Numbered from the stretch's first letter, positions 36,054 to 44,903 are shown. The stretch: 64,000 nucleotides of DNA from Hymenobacter sediminis (GCF_003231285.1 NZ_QKNS01000003.1:372001-436000), one strand, 5' to 3'. The notes: generated by a model from the letters alone, not told the origin. Numbers and translations: made by a program.

Positions 36054-36755
36054 TCAGAGCCCCAACTTAGCTTTCAGGGCCTGCAAATCGGTAGTGGCCT
36101 GGGCGCTACCACCTTTGCCGAGCGCCTTGTCGATTTCCTGGTCAATAGACTTGCTTTCCTGGGCAATCTGGCCGTACGATTCGGCCAGGGCTTCTTCGGT
36201 GGCAATCTTTTCCTTCATGCGCTCCAGCAGCGCCACCGTCCCCGACGAATCAAGCTGGGCCAGCTGCTGGTTGATGGTTTTGGTGGCAGTGCTCACCGTT
36301 ACGCGGGCTTTTAGGGTGCGCAACTCATTATCCCACTGCGAAATGGTTTGCTTGAGCTGCTGTACGCTCTCATCGAGCTGCCGGGCCGAGGCCTCAAACT
36401 TCTCTTGCTCCTGGCCGGCGCGGGCGGCGTGGGCTTCGTGCTGGGCCTTTTTGGTGAGAGCTTCGGTGGCCAAGCGGTCGGCTTCGGCAGCTTCCAGTTC
36501 CTGGCGGCTGGCCTTCTGCAGCAAAAGCACGGCCTTGTTTTCGTAGTCGAGGGCGCGGGCTCGCTCCGTTTCGGCGTCGTTGCGGCTGCGGATGGCCAGG
36601 GCTTTCACCTCGGCCAGGGCGTGCAGGGCCTTGTCGAGGTCCTGACGCAGGTCACGCAGGCCCTGCTCGGTCATCTTGATGGGGTCTTCGAGCTGATTGA
36701 CGGCGGAATGCGCTTCGGCCTGACCAATCTTGAAGAGGCGGTTGAAGAGGTTCAT
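36054..36755 (-). CDS. pspA: PspA/IM30 family protein
   Basis: A 233-residue helical protein of the PspA/IM30/ESCRT-III-like family. The opening MNLFNRLFKIGQAEAHSAVN and the following EDPIKMTEQGLRDLRQDL match the amphipathic helix 1 and helix 2 region. The rest is a long coiled coil up to about residue 215. PspA polymerises on stressed inner membranes and limits proton leakage. The usual PspF/PspBC partners are absent; the regulator candidate is the XRE-S24-like gene just upstream. Confidence 0.92.
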   Translation of the reverse strand: MNLFNRLFKIGQAEAHSAVNQLEDPIKMTEQGLRDLRQDLDKALHALAEVKALAIRSRNDAETERARALDYENKAVLLLQKASRQELEAAEADRLATEALTKKAQHEAHAARAGQEQEKFEASARQLDESVQQLKQTISQWDNELRTLKARVTVSTATKTINQQLAQLDSSGTVALLERMKEKIATEEALAESYGQIAQESKSIDQEIDKALGKGGSAQATTDLQALKAKLGL

Positions 36756-36864
36756 GGCGGTAGAAGGGGTAGGGCGAAGCTCCAGCTCCGCATCGTGTGG
36801 AACATCAGGGAGGCAGGCGGCCTACCCCGGCAAAGCGCCCGAAGCTGGAGCTTCCGGCCAGCAA

Positions 36865-37263
36865 TCAGGCTTTGGAAAAGGCAATCAGCTCATCGCTAAA
36901 TTCGCTCAGCAGCAGGCCCAGGGAGTTGATAACGGCTTCCAGCTCGGGGCGGTCCAGGTGTTCAAGCTGCAGCGTATCGCGGAAGATAACCTTGCGGCCC
37001 GATTCATCGAGCACAAAGGCGCCGTGGATAATGTCGCGGTTTTTCTGCAGCAACTGCTGGTAAACCTCGCCTGAAGGCTGGGGCAAATCCAGCAGGTGCT
37101 GCTCCAGAATCAGCAGCGGCTCACCGCAGCTCAGCACCAGATGCCGGATACCCAGCTCCAGCTTGTTCACCACCAGTACATTGGCAGCGGCTTCCTCGTG
37201 GCGGATGTCGAAGCCTAGCTCCAGCAGGAACGTCTTGACGGTAGTGAAGTAGCGGTTAACCAT
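36865..37263 (-). CDS. YbjN / T3SS-chaperone-fold domain protein
   Basis: A 132-residue protein with the pattern of YbjN-like/type III chaperone-fold proteins: MVNRYFTTVKTFLLELGF, then a strand-rich centre and the conserved LLQKNRDIIHGAFVLDES, VIFRDTLQLEHLD and LEAVINSL. Often labelled molecular chaperone Tir, although no secretion system is present. It is the first gene of the leftward pspA-flotillin unit, about 200 bases from the divergent regulator. Confidence 0.78.
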   Translation of the reverse strand: MVNRYFTTVKTFLLELGFDIRHEEAAANVLVVNKLELGIRHLVLSCGEPLLILEQHLLDLPQPSGEVYQQLLQKNRDIIHGAFVLDESGRKVIFRDTLQLEHLDRPELEAVINSLGLLLSEFSDELIAFSKA

Positions 37264-37409
37264 AGAGTCAATAGAAAGTGGAGTTGAAAACTACCTGATG
37301 TAAGCAAACGTGGCTACCTGTATCCGAGCTAGTGGTTGGACTGCTCAAAAAAATAGCCGTGGGTGAGCGGGAGGGTTGGTGGTAATATGGTAGCTTTACG
37401 ATGCAATGG

Positions 37410-37443
37410 TACTGAAGTTTCAGTATATGCTCAAAGTTTGAGC
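37410..37443. promoter_or_regulatory. Two adjacent palindromic operator candidates
   Basis: TACTGAAGTTTCAGTA at 37410-37425 (7-base arms, 2-base centre) and GCTCAAAGTTTGAGC at 37429-37443 (7-base arms, 1-base centre) lie three bases apart. Both follow CT(G/C)AA...GTTT(C/G)AG. They sit between the divergent YbjN-led cluster and the regulator start at 37462. Likely autoregulatory sites for that regulator. Confidence 0.7.
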
Positions 37444-37461
37444 GAAAATATTTTTGCTGCC

Positions 37462-38223
37462 ATGTCGCACGTTGGAAAAAATATCCGCAAGATCAGAACA
37501 GTTAAGAAGCTGAGTCAGGCGGCTTTTGCGGAATTATTTGGCTTGGCTCGGCCAAGCGTCGGGGCTTACGAAGAGGGTAGGTCAGAGCCGAAAATGGAGA
37601 CGCTAATTCAGATTGCTCAGCATTTTGGCTTATCCGTTGACCTGCTATTAACGAAAGAACTCACCGTAAATGACCTCTATGGTTTTGAGCGGTACCAGCA
37701 GCCAGAAGCTCCGGCCACGGAACTAGCGGTGGCCGATCAGACGCAGCGGCTGACGCCCTATGTGCCGGCAGCGCGCTTGCTGGAGTACGTGGTGCGCCAC
37801 CACGACGCGGGGTTTATTGACGGACTTACGGCGCTATCCTTCCCTCATGAGCTGGGGGCCACTACGCGCGCCTTTGAGATGCAAGGTGCTGATATGCAGC
37901 CTACCCTGCGCCACCAAGACGTGCTGTTGACCTGCCGGGTGGATAAGGCTACGCTTCGGCTGCGGGCGGGCCGGCTGTATGCGTTTCTGCTGCAGAACCA
38001 GCTGCTGGTGCGCCGCCTCGTAGAGCACCGCGCCGATAACGTGCTGCGCCTGCGTGCCGACAATCCCGATTACCCGGTGCAGGACTTGCCCTTTACAGAT
38101 GCTTTGGAGGTGTGGGAGGTTCAGGGCGCGTTCAGTACCTACCTGCGGCCCCCTGCGCTGGTAGAAGAACGAGTGACGCGCCTGGAGCGGCAGGTAGAGG
38201 AGCTGCTGGCGCGGCTGGGGTAG
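37462..38223 (+). CDS. XRE family regulator with a degenerate S24 (LexA-like) domain
   Basis: About 253 residues from the ATG at 37462. The helix-turn-helix is VGKNIRKIRTVKKLSQAAFA at residues 3-22, continuing to about 65. The S24-like domain has FEMQGADMQPTLRHQDVLL near residue 140 (the usual catalytic SM is DM) and LLVRRLVEHRADNVLRLRAD (the usual catalytic Lys is Arg). So the self-cleavage dyad appears lost, leaving a ligand- or partner-sensing domain. The open frame begins at 37363, but those codons cover the palindromic operators. It probably regulates the divergent membrane cluster. Confidence 0.85.
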   Translation: MSHVGKNIRKIRTVKKLSQAAFAELFGLARPSVGAYEEGRSEPKMETLIQIAQHFGLSVDLLLTKELTVNDLYGFERYQQPEAPATELAVADQTQRLTPYVPAARLLEYVVRHHDAGFIDGLTALSFPHELGATTRAFEMQGADMQPTLRHQDVLLTCRVDKATLRLRAGRLYAFLLQNQLLVRRLVEHRADNVLRLRADNPDYPVQDLPFTDALEVWEVQGAFSTYLRPPALVEERVTRLERQVEELLARLG

Positions 38224-38270
38224 GGCAAGCGCCAATATTGGGTTGCTGTTATCTGCTTTACTAGCACGAA

Positions 38271-38307
38271 AGCCCTGCGTTACTGGCTGCCTGCGCTTTC
38301 AGGCAGG
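38271..38307. terminator. Nested hairpin between convergent genes
   Basis: GCCCTGC at 38271 pairs with GCAGGGC at 38301, with an inner GCCTG/CAGGC stem. It lies between the regulator (+) and the micro-protein gene (-). There is no T-run, so the call is moderate. Confidence 0.4.
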
Positions 38308-38327
38308 GCCGGAATAGCGGCTGAAGC

Positions 38328-38441
38328 TCAGGAAAATAGCCAGTCGCTTAGCCAAGCAAACAGATCGGCCAGTAGGCCATCCAGGAAGAGCGTGCCCAGC
38401 CAGTGCCAGAATTCCTTAAGATCGTTAAGCAAGCCAATCAT
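38328..38441 (-). CDS. 37-residue micro-protein, paralogue of the one at 34548-34661
   Basis: From the ATG at 38441: MIGLLNDLKEFWHWLGTLFL, then DGLLADLFAWLSDWLFS. It aligns without gaps to the micro-protein at 34548-34661 (shared FWHWLG, DGLLADLFAWL, WLF). Differences are mostly conservative, the mark of a translated, constrained peptide. The frame is open upstream to an ATG at 38555, which would add a hydrophobic leader. I prefer the shorter form because both copies have ATG exactly there. It stands beyond the regulator, so the pair brackets the cluster. Confidence 0.72.
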   Translation of the reverse strand: MIGLLNDLKEFWHWLGTLFLDGLLADLFAWLSDWLFS

Positions 38442-38691
38442 AACGAGGAGTAGCAGGCAAAGAGAAAGGAGCGGAAGTAGAAGAGCTGCCGGAGTAAATA
38501 TGAGGAATAAATGCTTGACTGTAAAAAGGATACCGCCTAAAAATTTACAATTCAAGCAGTTTGCGCGGCCGTATTGCCAGAAGCTGGAGCCTAAGAGCAG
38601 GTTGCCCGTGCAGGAAGGGGTAGGGTTCTGGAGCTGTAAGCACTATTCATGAGTTAGAACAGCAAGATTCTCTTGGGCTTATCACTTATAG

Positions 38692-39153
38692 CTACGCTGC
38701 CTCACTGGTCCATTCCGCCTCCAAGCGGTACTGCTGGGCGGGGTGCTCATGACCGATCAGCCAGTCTAGGGCCTCGGTTGAGGAGTTGAAGAACTGAATG
38801 TCGTAGTGCATAAAGTGCCGCCCGGCCTGCAGCAGGCTTTCTACTACCAAGTGATTATAGGCATCAATAGGAGGCATTACCAGAGCTGCCTGCTGTACGG
38901 CCGCACCCGAAACACGAGGTAGCCAGCTAGTCGCCAGCCAGCACTGATCAGCCAGACAGACATCAGGCAAACCGTGCAAGTCGATAATGACGTCCCGGAC
39001 TACCCCCTGCTCAATCAGCAAGGCCGCCGCCTCCAGGCTTTCCCGAAACCGCGCCATACTGGGTTGGCGCGCATGCCACTGCAGGCGTAAAAACGATAAA
39101 TCTGGGCAGAATTGCGTCCGAAAATCGGATAATGTCAATAACATAAAGAGCAC
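38692..39153 (-). CDS. STAS-like hypothetical protein
   Basis: A 153-residue soluble protein. The pattern LRLQWHARQPSMARFRESLE, ALLIEQGVVRDVIIDLHGLP and a terminal STEALDWLIGHE resembles SpoIIAA-like/STAS domains. Such proteins are frequent in Hymenobacter-like genomes with no known role. A single gene. Confidence 0.68.
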   Translation of the reverse strand: MLFMLLTLSDFRTQFCPDLSFLRLQWHARQPSMARFRESLEAAALLIEQGVVRDVIIDLHGLPDVCLADQCWLATSWLPRVSGAAVQQAALVMPPIDAYNHLVVESLLQAGRHFMHYDIQFFNSSTEALDWLIGHEHPAQQYRLEAEWTSEAA

Positions 39154-39366
39154 TGAGGGCTGCTGGAAAAGCAGCCATGCAAAGGTGAAATAGGGATAGA
39201 GCGAGCAAGGAGGTACGAAAGATACACGTAAACAGATGAGCTTGTCCCTTTCAGAAAAGGAATACCCTGTTTTAGTAGGATAACGCGGCGGTCCGTCGGC
39301 CGAGCCAGCACGACGCGACCAGGTATAAGCCGCCGGAATGCAGCCGGAACCCCATATTTGCCTTTC

Positions 39367-40275
39367 ATGACGATCCCCACTGCTTCTGCCACGCCATCGG
39401 CCCCGGCCCGCTACCCCTCGCCACCTCCTGCTATCCGGCTGCTGCGCCTGAAATTCCGGGTGCTGGCTGCGCTTTCCACTGAGCTGGCTTTTGGGGCCGC
39501 CTGGCGGCTGTTCACTTCACCGCGCCGCCTACCCCCTAAAGATTGGGAACCCGCCGCTCTGGCTGAGGCCCGCCGCTTTGGGGTAGCCACGGCCCGCGGC
39601 AACGTGGCCGCCTATGAGTGGAACCCCGCTGGCCGCCGCACCGTGCTGTTGGTGCACGGCTGGGAACACCGGGCCAGCTTCTGGGGGCAGCTGGCCCGTC
39701 GACTGGTAGCCGCCGGTTTCCGGGTGGTGGCTCTCGATGCGCCGGCCCACGGAGCCTCCGATGGTACGCGCGTAACGCTGCCGGCCTACGCCCGCGCCGT
39801 GCAGGCCGTGGCCGATGAACTAGGCGAAGTGTACGGGGTAGTGGCCCATTCCCTGGGTGGGGCTGCCACAGCCGGGGTGCCGGTGCGTTTCAATCAGCGC
39901 CAGGACGGTGTGTTGCCCCGGCTGGTTCTGCTGGCAGTGCCGGGCAGCACTACGGCCGTAGCCCAGCGCTTTGCCCAGCTATTGCACCTGCCCGCGGCCG
40001 TGGTGGCGCGTATGGCCCGCTACATTCGGGAGCAGCACGGCCGCGACGCCGAGAGCTTTAGCCTGATTCATACCGGCCGTGCTTTTCCCGCGGGCCGGGC
40101 CCTGCTCTTTCATGACCAGGATGATGCCAGCATACCCTTTGCCGAAGCCCAGGAAATAGCAGCCAACTGGCCGGGGCTGGAGTTTCGGGCTACCTCGGGT
40201 CTGGGTCACAACCGCATCATGCGCGACCCGGCGGTGCTGGAGCAGGTGGTGGCATTTCTGGAAGAGCAGCGCTGA
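39367..40275 (+). CDS. Alpha/beta hydrolase
   Basis: About 302 residues from the ATG at 39367. It has the complete alpha/beta-hydrolase set: oxyanion LLVHGWEHRASF (about residue 92), nucleophile elbow VVAHSLGGAA (Ser about 161), acid in FHDQDDASIPF (about 255) and catalytic His in SGLGHNRIM (about 280). The substrate is unknown. It is followed by a phytoene-desaturase-like oxidoreductase in the same direction after about 90 bases. Confidence 0.88.
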   Translation: MTIPTASATPSAPARYPSPPPAIRLLRLKFRVLAALSTELAFGAAWRLFTSPRRLPPKDWEPAALAEARRFGVATARGNVAAYEWNPAGRRTVLLVHGWEHRASFWGQLARRLVAAGFRVVALDAPAHGASDGTRVTLPAYARAVQAVADELGEVYGVVAHSLGGAATAGVPVRFNQRQDGVLPRLVLLAVPGSTTAVAQRFAQLLHLPAAVVARMARYIREQHGRDAESFSLIHTGRAFPAGRALLFHDQDDASIPFAEAQEIAANWPGLEFRATSGLGHNRIMRDPAVLEQVVAFLEEQR

Positions 40276-40367
40276 AGCAAACCAGCATATATGGCCATCC
40301 GCCGGGCTTTCCCGTAGGCATAGGCAGGCCCACTGACAGCCCAGGGCTACCCCTTACTTCCTGACAA

Positions 40368-41822
40368 ATGAGTAACCCCGAGTATGATGCGGTAGTGGTG
40401 GGCTCCGGCCCCAATGGGTTGGCGGCGGCCATTGAGTTGCAACAGGCAGGGCTGGCGGTGCTCTTGCTGGAAGGTAGCCGGCAACTGGGCGGCGGGTTGC
40501 GCACCACCGAGCTAACGCTGCCCGATTTTCGTCATGATGTCTGCTCTGCCATTCACCCGCTGGCTGCCGGCTCGCCCTTCTTTCAAACCCTGCCCCTGGC
40601 CCAATATGGCCTAGAGTATATTACGCCGGCTGTGGCCGCGGCTCACCCATTCGATGATGGCCGGGCCGCAGCGGTTCTCACCAGCCTGCCCGAAACTGCC
40701 CGCCGCCTCGGCCCCGATGAACGGGCGTACCGGCAGTTGCTGGAGCCCTTGGTGGCCGCCTGGTCCGGCCTGGCAAACGACGTGCTGGGGCCCTTGCAAC
40801 TGCCGCACCACCCTCTGGACATGGCCCGGTTCGGCCTTTCGGCCCTGCAACCGGCTACCTGGCTGACCAAGCGCTTCCAGACCAAAGAAGCCCGCGGGCT
40901 GTTTGCCGGCATGGCTGCCCACGCCATTCAGCCGCTTTCCAACCTAACTACCTCCGCCATTGGGCTGGTGCTGCTTACGGCCGCCCATCGCCAAGGCTGG
41001 CCCCTCCCTAAAGGCGGCTCCCAGGCCATTGCCGAGGCGCTGGTAGCCCACTTCCGGGCCCTGGGCGGCACCGTGGAAACAGGTACCTACGTCCGCTCCT
41101 TAAGCCAGCTACCCGCCGCCAAAGCGGTGCTTTTGGATGTGACGCCGGCCCAGCTGCTACAGATTGCCGGCCACAGTCTCTCGGCTGTGTACCAATGGCA
41201 GCTCAGGCGCTACCGTTACGGCATGGGGGTGTTCAAGATAGATTGGGCATTGGACGGACCGATTCCATTCACGGCGGAAGAATGCCGACAGGCCGGTACC
41301 GTACACCTGGGCGGCACGCTGGAGGAAATTAATACCAGCGAAAACGCCGCTTCCCAGGGCGCGCACCCCGAGCGGCCCTTCGTGCTCCTGGCCCAGCAAA
41401 GCCTGTTTGATGCTACCCGTGCCCCGGCCGGTAAGCATACCGCCTGGGCCTACTGCCACGTCCCGAATGGTTCGACTGCAGATATGACAGATGCCATTGA
41501 GCGCCAGGTAGAGCGGTTTGCCCCCGGCTTTCGGGACCGAATTATCGGGCGGCATACGTTTAATACGCGGCAGCTCGAAGCCTATAACCCTAATTACGTG
41601 GGCGGCGACATCAACGGCGGGCTGCTGGATGTAACCCAGCTTTTCACCCGGCCAGCTTTGCGGGCCTCACCCTACCGCACTTCCAAAACCGGGCTTTACC
41701 TCTGCTCCTCAGCTACCCCGCCGGGCGGGGGTGTGCACGGCATGTGCGGCTACCACGCCGCCCGCCAAGCCCTGCACGACGTTTTTCATCTAAAGCCGAG
41801 TCCGCTTTACCAAGAGGGGTAG
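40368..41822 (+). CDS. FAD-dependent oxidoreductase (phytoene dehydrogenase-like)
   Basis: A 484-residue flavoprotein. The FAD dinucleotide motif VVVGSGPNGLAAAIEL is at residues 9-24, followed by LLLEGSRQLGGGLRT. The C-terminal FAD signature is GGGVHGMCGYHAA near residue 458. It fits the CrtI/NAD(P)-binding Rossmann COG1233 family, which includes carotenoid desaturases and many uncharacterised members. No other carotenoid genes are adjacent, so the substrate is open. Confidence 0.88.
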   Translation: MSNPEYDAVVVGSGPNGLAAAIELQQAGLAVLLLEGSRQLGGGLRTTELTLPDFRHDVCSAIHPLAAGSPFFQTLPLAQYGLEYITPAVAAAHPFDDGRAAAVLTSLPETARRLGPDERAYRQLLEPLVAAWSGLANDVLGPLQLPHHPLDMARFGLSALQPATWLTKRFQTKEARGLFAGMAAHAIQPLSNLTTSAIGLVLLTAAHRQGWPLPKGGSQAIAEALVAHFRALGGTVETGTYVRSLSQLPAAKAVLLDVTPAQLLQIAGHSLSAVYQWQLRRYRYGMGVFKIDWALDGPIPFTAEECRQAGTVHLGGTLEEINTSENAASQGAHPERPFVLLAQQSLFDATRAPAGKHTAWAYCHVPNGSTADMTDAIERQVERFAPGFRDRIIGRHTFNTRQLEAYNPNYVGGDINGGLLDVTQLFTRPALRASPYRTSKTGLYLCSSATPPGGGVHGMCGYHAARQALHDVFHLKPSPLYQEG

Positions 41823-41827
41823 GGGCA

Positions 41828-42841
41828 CTAAATGGTCTCGTGGCCCTCGGCGGCCAGCTCCCGCAACACCTGGCGCAGCCCCTCCGGCTCTTGCATTAAT
41901 TGCCGGATATGGGTCAGGTACTCAGCTTCGGCGCGCAGGTGGCGCTTCAGCTGGCGGATTTCCTGCTCCCGCTTCTTGCCGGTGCTCCCGAAAAAGCCGT
42001 TCTCCCCGAATTTCAGGGCGTTGAGTTGTTGCTTGAGCTCTGTTTGCTGCTGGTGTAGGGCTTGGGTGTAGCGCGTGAGTACGTCATCGTCGGTGGCCTC
42101 GGTGGGGCCGGCTTCGGAGAGCAATTGCAGGAGCGTGTACAGGTCGTTGGTTTCGTAAGCCTCCGTGATGCGCTGCATCAGGGCCGTTTTCTGCTGCTGG
42201 GTGGCTGGGTCGCGGGCTAGGTCGGGGTGATGGATGCGGGCCAGCTGGCGGTAGAGGGTTTTGGTGTTGGAAAGCAGGCGCTGCTGCTGCGCACGGGCCT
42301 CCTGGGCGGCTGCTTCCTCGGCGCGCTCGGCCTTGGATTTGCGCCGGGCGCGGGCATGGGCCGCAGCCTGCTCGTGGGGGGGTAGATTATTGGGGTCAAC
42401 AGCAGGGGTAGGCACCTCCGCGGTTGGCATATCCTCCTCTTCCTCCACGCGGCGCCGGGGGGCGTACTTGCGCAGCATGTCCTCGGCATCTTCCCCAAAC
42501 CGGTCCTGCAGCGCCCGCGCATTGCCCAGAATCACCTCCTGAATCTGGCGGTGCTCCAGGCGGCTGAAATAATCAAGTAGCAGGGCTTCTTCCAGCGGCC
42601 CGAACAAGGCACGGCGAGCTTCCACCACCGTAGCTGCCGCGGGGCCTACCTGCTGCCAGTAGCGGCGACGGGCTTCGGCCTGCTCCTGGCGCAACTCCCG
42701 CAGGCGCTGGCGCAAGCCTTCTACTTGCTCCACGGCGGCCCGGAAGGCCTGCTGGGCCGGGGTACTCGGTGCTTGTGCCGGGGCCGGAACAGGTAGGGAA
42801 TTAGCGGCGGGTAGGTCGGTGGCGGGGTTGTGCAGGTTCAT
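41828..42841 (-). CDS. J-domain (DnaJ-like) coiled-coil protein
   Basis: A 337-residue charged protein. A Pro/Ala N-terminus and a helical first half lead to an Arg/Lys/Glu-rich linker. A J-domain-like segment LYRQLARIHHPDLARDPATQ follows (about residues 197-216) with the HPD tripeptide essential for stimulating Hsp70, then a C-terminal coiled coil. It is likely a client- or process-specific DnaK co-chaperone. It ends six bases from the convergent oxidoreductase gene. Confidence 0.75.
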   Translation of the reverse strand: MNLHNPATDLPAANSLPVPAPAQAPSTPAQQAFRAAVEQVEGLRQRLRELRQEQAEARRRYWQQVGPAAATVVEARRALFGPLEEALLLDYFSRLEHRQIQEVILGNARALQDRFGEDAEDMLRKYAPRRRVEEEEDMPTAEVPTPAVDPNNLPPHEQAAAHARARRKSKAERAEEAAAQEARAQQQRLLSNTKTLYRQLARIHHPDLARDPATQQQKTALMQRITEAYETNDLYTLLQLLSEAGPTEATDDDVLTRYTQALHQQQTELKQQLNALKFGENGFFGSTGKKREQEIRQLKRHLRAEAEYLTHIRQLMQEPEGLRQVLRELAAEGHETI

Positions 42842-42899
42842 GGGGCAAAGGTAGGATCAGAGATAGTAGAACGGAGTTAGCCTTGTTGTCCTTCTGGTT

Positions 42900-43805
42900 C
42901 TAACCACCAAACACCTCGTAGGCTACCCTAAACGTGTTGCAGTGGGCATCTACAATGTCGCGAAGCTGCTCGGAGTAGCCGCCGCCCATGCTCACGGCTA
43001 CGGGCAGCTGGTGCTGCTGGCAGAGGCGGAGCACATATTCGTCGCGGCGCCGGCAGCCGGCTTGGGTGAGGGCCAGCTTGCCCAGCTTGTCAGTAGCCAA
43101 TACATCTACCCCGGCCTGGAAGAAGATAAAGTCGGGACGGGTTTGAGCCAGTAGCGGGGGTAGGGTTTCCTCGAGAATCTGGAGGTAGGTGGCATCGTCG
43201 GTGCCCAGGTCCAGAGCTATGTCCAGGTCCGATTGCTCCTTGCGCAGGGGGTAGTTGGCGCCAGCGTGCATGGAGAAGGTAAACACGCGCGGCTCATGCT
43301 GGAAAATACTGGCCGTGCCGTCGCCTTGGTGCACATCCAGGTCTACTACCAGCACCTGCCGCGCCAACTTGTGGTGCAGCAGATGGGCGGCGGCAATGGC
43401 AATATCGTTGAGCACGCAGAATCCCTCGCCCCGGTCGCGGAAAGCGTGGTGGGTGCCCCCGGCCAGGCTCAGTCCAATGCCGTGTTCCAACGCCTTGCGC
43501 GCCGACTGCACCGTGCCAGCCGAGCTGCTCAGGGAGCGGCGCACCAGCTCCGGGCTCTGGGGCAGCCCCAGGCGCCGCACTTCGGCGGGCGTCAAGTGCA
43601 GGTCGCGGACGCGGTGCCAGTAATCTTCAGAATGCACCCGTAAAATGTCCTCTTCGGCGCAGAACCCCGGGTCGTAAAAATCCTCAGGCGGCGCAATGCC
43701 TTGCCACAGCAGCTGCTCCCGAATCAGGGCGTATTTGGCAATGGGGAAGCGGTGGCCGGCGGGCAGCTGAATGCTGTAACGGTCAGAAGTAGCAAGGCAG
43801 GGCAT
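42900..43805 (-). CDS. Histone deacetylase family protein (acetoin utilisation/HDAC-like)
   Basis: About 301 residues with the zinc-dependent deacetylase set: GGTHHAFRDRGEGFCVLND (active-site His pair), VVDLDVHQGDGTA (zinc ligands D and H), FSMHAGANYP and SMGGGYS. It probably deacetylates acetylated lysines or polyamines. I use the ATG at 43805, where similarity begins; the frame is open to an ATG at 43895 with an unrelated tail. Confidence 0.9.
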   Translation of the reverse strand: MPCLATSDRYSIQLPAGHRFPIAKYALIREQLLWQGIAPPEDFYDPGFCAEEDILRVHSEDYWHRVRDLHLTPAEVRRLGLPQSPELVRRSLSSSAGTVQSARKALEHGIGLSLAGGTHHAFRDRGEGFCVLNDIAIAAAHLLHHKLARQVLVVDLDVHQGDGTASIFQHEPRVFTFSMHAGANYPLRKEQSDLDIALDLGTDDATYLQILEETLPPLLAQTRPDFIFFQAGVDVLATDKLGKLALTQAGCRRRDEYVLRLCQQHQLPVAVSMGGGYSEQLRDIVDAHCNTFRVAYEVFGG

Positions 43806-43881
43806 TCGGAAAGGAGCAGTAGCGGGGAGCTTTCTGTACGAAGAGAAGCCGGAAGAAGGCGAAGGGCCGATACAAGCCTGG

Positions 43882-44625
43882 TTAACCCGCCTCAACCTCT
43901 CCGTTACTCTGGCTTAAATCGAGCAGCCACCGCGGCGGCTCGGCTTCCAGCGCCAAGGCTGCCAAATTAAGCCAGGCTCCCGCGCGGTCCAGTACGGCCG
44001 AGTCGGAAGTCACGACGATATCTGTGGTTTCGGCCAGCACCGTATCGGGGTTCATCACTACCTCCACCGTCCAGGGCAACCCGAGTGCGGGGCCCAGCTC
44101 GCGCAGGCGCGCCGCCAGCCGCCCGCTGTTAGACACGGGCTGATCCAGCAGCCACCGCACGGGACCGGGCGCGAGGGGTAGCAGGACAGCAGCCGCCAGC
44201 CGAATGGCCCGGTCAGTTTCCTGCACGGCCCGGTAAGTACCGTGTATGCTCGATAGGTCGCGCAGGGCGCCATCGCGGCCGCGCAGCACCACGCCCCCGC
44301 TCAGGGCCGTTTCCAGGGTAATGAGCAGGTTAAAGCCATCAATAGACACCGGACGACCATCCAGGAGAACGGGTGGGAGTAGTACGGCTTGGCGCCGCTG
44401 GTGCTGCTCGTCGGTGCAGGCGGCCCGACCCACGGCCCAGCGCTGCCGCTCGGTCAGGGCGTACCGGTCGCCGACCAGCTTGAGGGTAGCACTCGGCGGG
44501 TAGCCGCGCGTCAGGAGCCAGGAAAGCTCCCCGACGGCCTGGCGCAGCACAGGTACCCAATTGGGGGCAAACAGTTGGGTATCGGCCGGGTGGGGGCCCC
44601 GGTGGCGCGTGTCGGCAGGTCGCAT
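43882..44625 (-). CDS. DUF434 domain-containing protein
   Basis: About 247 residues. The N-terminal part (FAPNWVPVLRQAVGELSWLL and LVGDRYALTERQRWAVGRAA) and VSIDGFNLLITLETALSGG are typical of DUF434; the rest follows the DUF5616-like partner domain. The function is unknown, with a possible nuclease-like fold. I use the ATG at 44625; a start at 44691 would read through the palindromic repeat at 44668. Confidence 0.8.
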   Translation of the reverse strand: MRPADTRHRGPHPADTQLFAPNWVPVLRQAVGELSWLLTRGYPPSATLKLVGDRYALTERQRWAVGRAACTDEQHQRRQAVLLPPVLLDGRPVSIDGFNLLITLETALSGGVVLRGRDGALRDLSSIHGTYRAVQETDRAIRLAAAVLLPLAPGPVRWLLDQPVSNSGRLAARLRELGPALGLPWTVEVVMNPDTVLAETTDIVVTSDSAVLDRAGAWLNLAALALEAEPPRWLLDLSQSNGEVEAG

Positions 44626-44667
44626 AGCAGGCGTTGTGGACGGACAGATGGATAGCAAAGAAAGAAC

Positions 44668-44760
44668 GTCATGTCGAGCTTGCCGAGACATCTCGCTTGC
44701 TGATGTTGCCTTGCTAACCTGATGTCAGCACGCGAGATGTCCCGACCAGCTCGACATGAC
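44668..44760. repeat. Dispersed palindromic repeat, copy 2
   Basis: 29-base arms (44668-44696 and 44732-44760) match at 26 positions. The left arm is almost identical to that at 21994-22022, more than 22 kb away, in the same orientation. Confidence 0.88.
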
Positions 44761-44903
44761 GGACTTAATAATATTAGTTAGGAATGCTACCCATGCACAC
44801 GTTGGTAAGAACTGAGGGGTAGTAAAGGCAGGATTCGCGGTAAAGCACCGGATTTCTCCGGCAACGGGCCGCCCGTCAAATTCACCATTTCACACCTCAC
44901 CAC

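Noticed and set aside
37363..37461. 33-residue N-terminal extension of the XRE-S24-like regulator
   Set aside because: It covers the palindromic operators and lacks family similarity; the helix-turn-helix starts right after the ATG at 37462.
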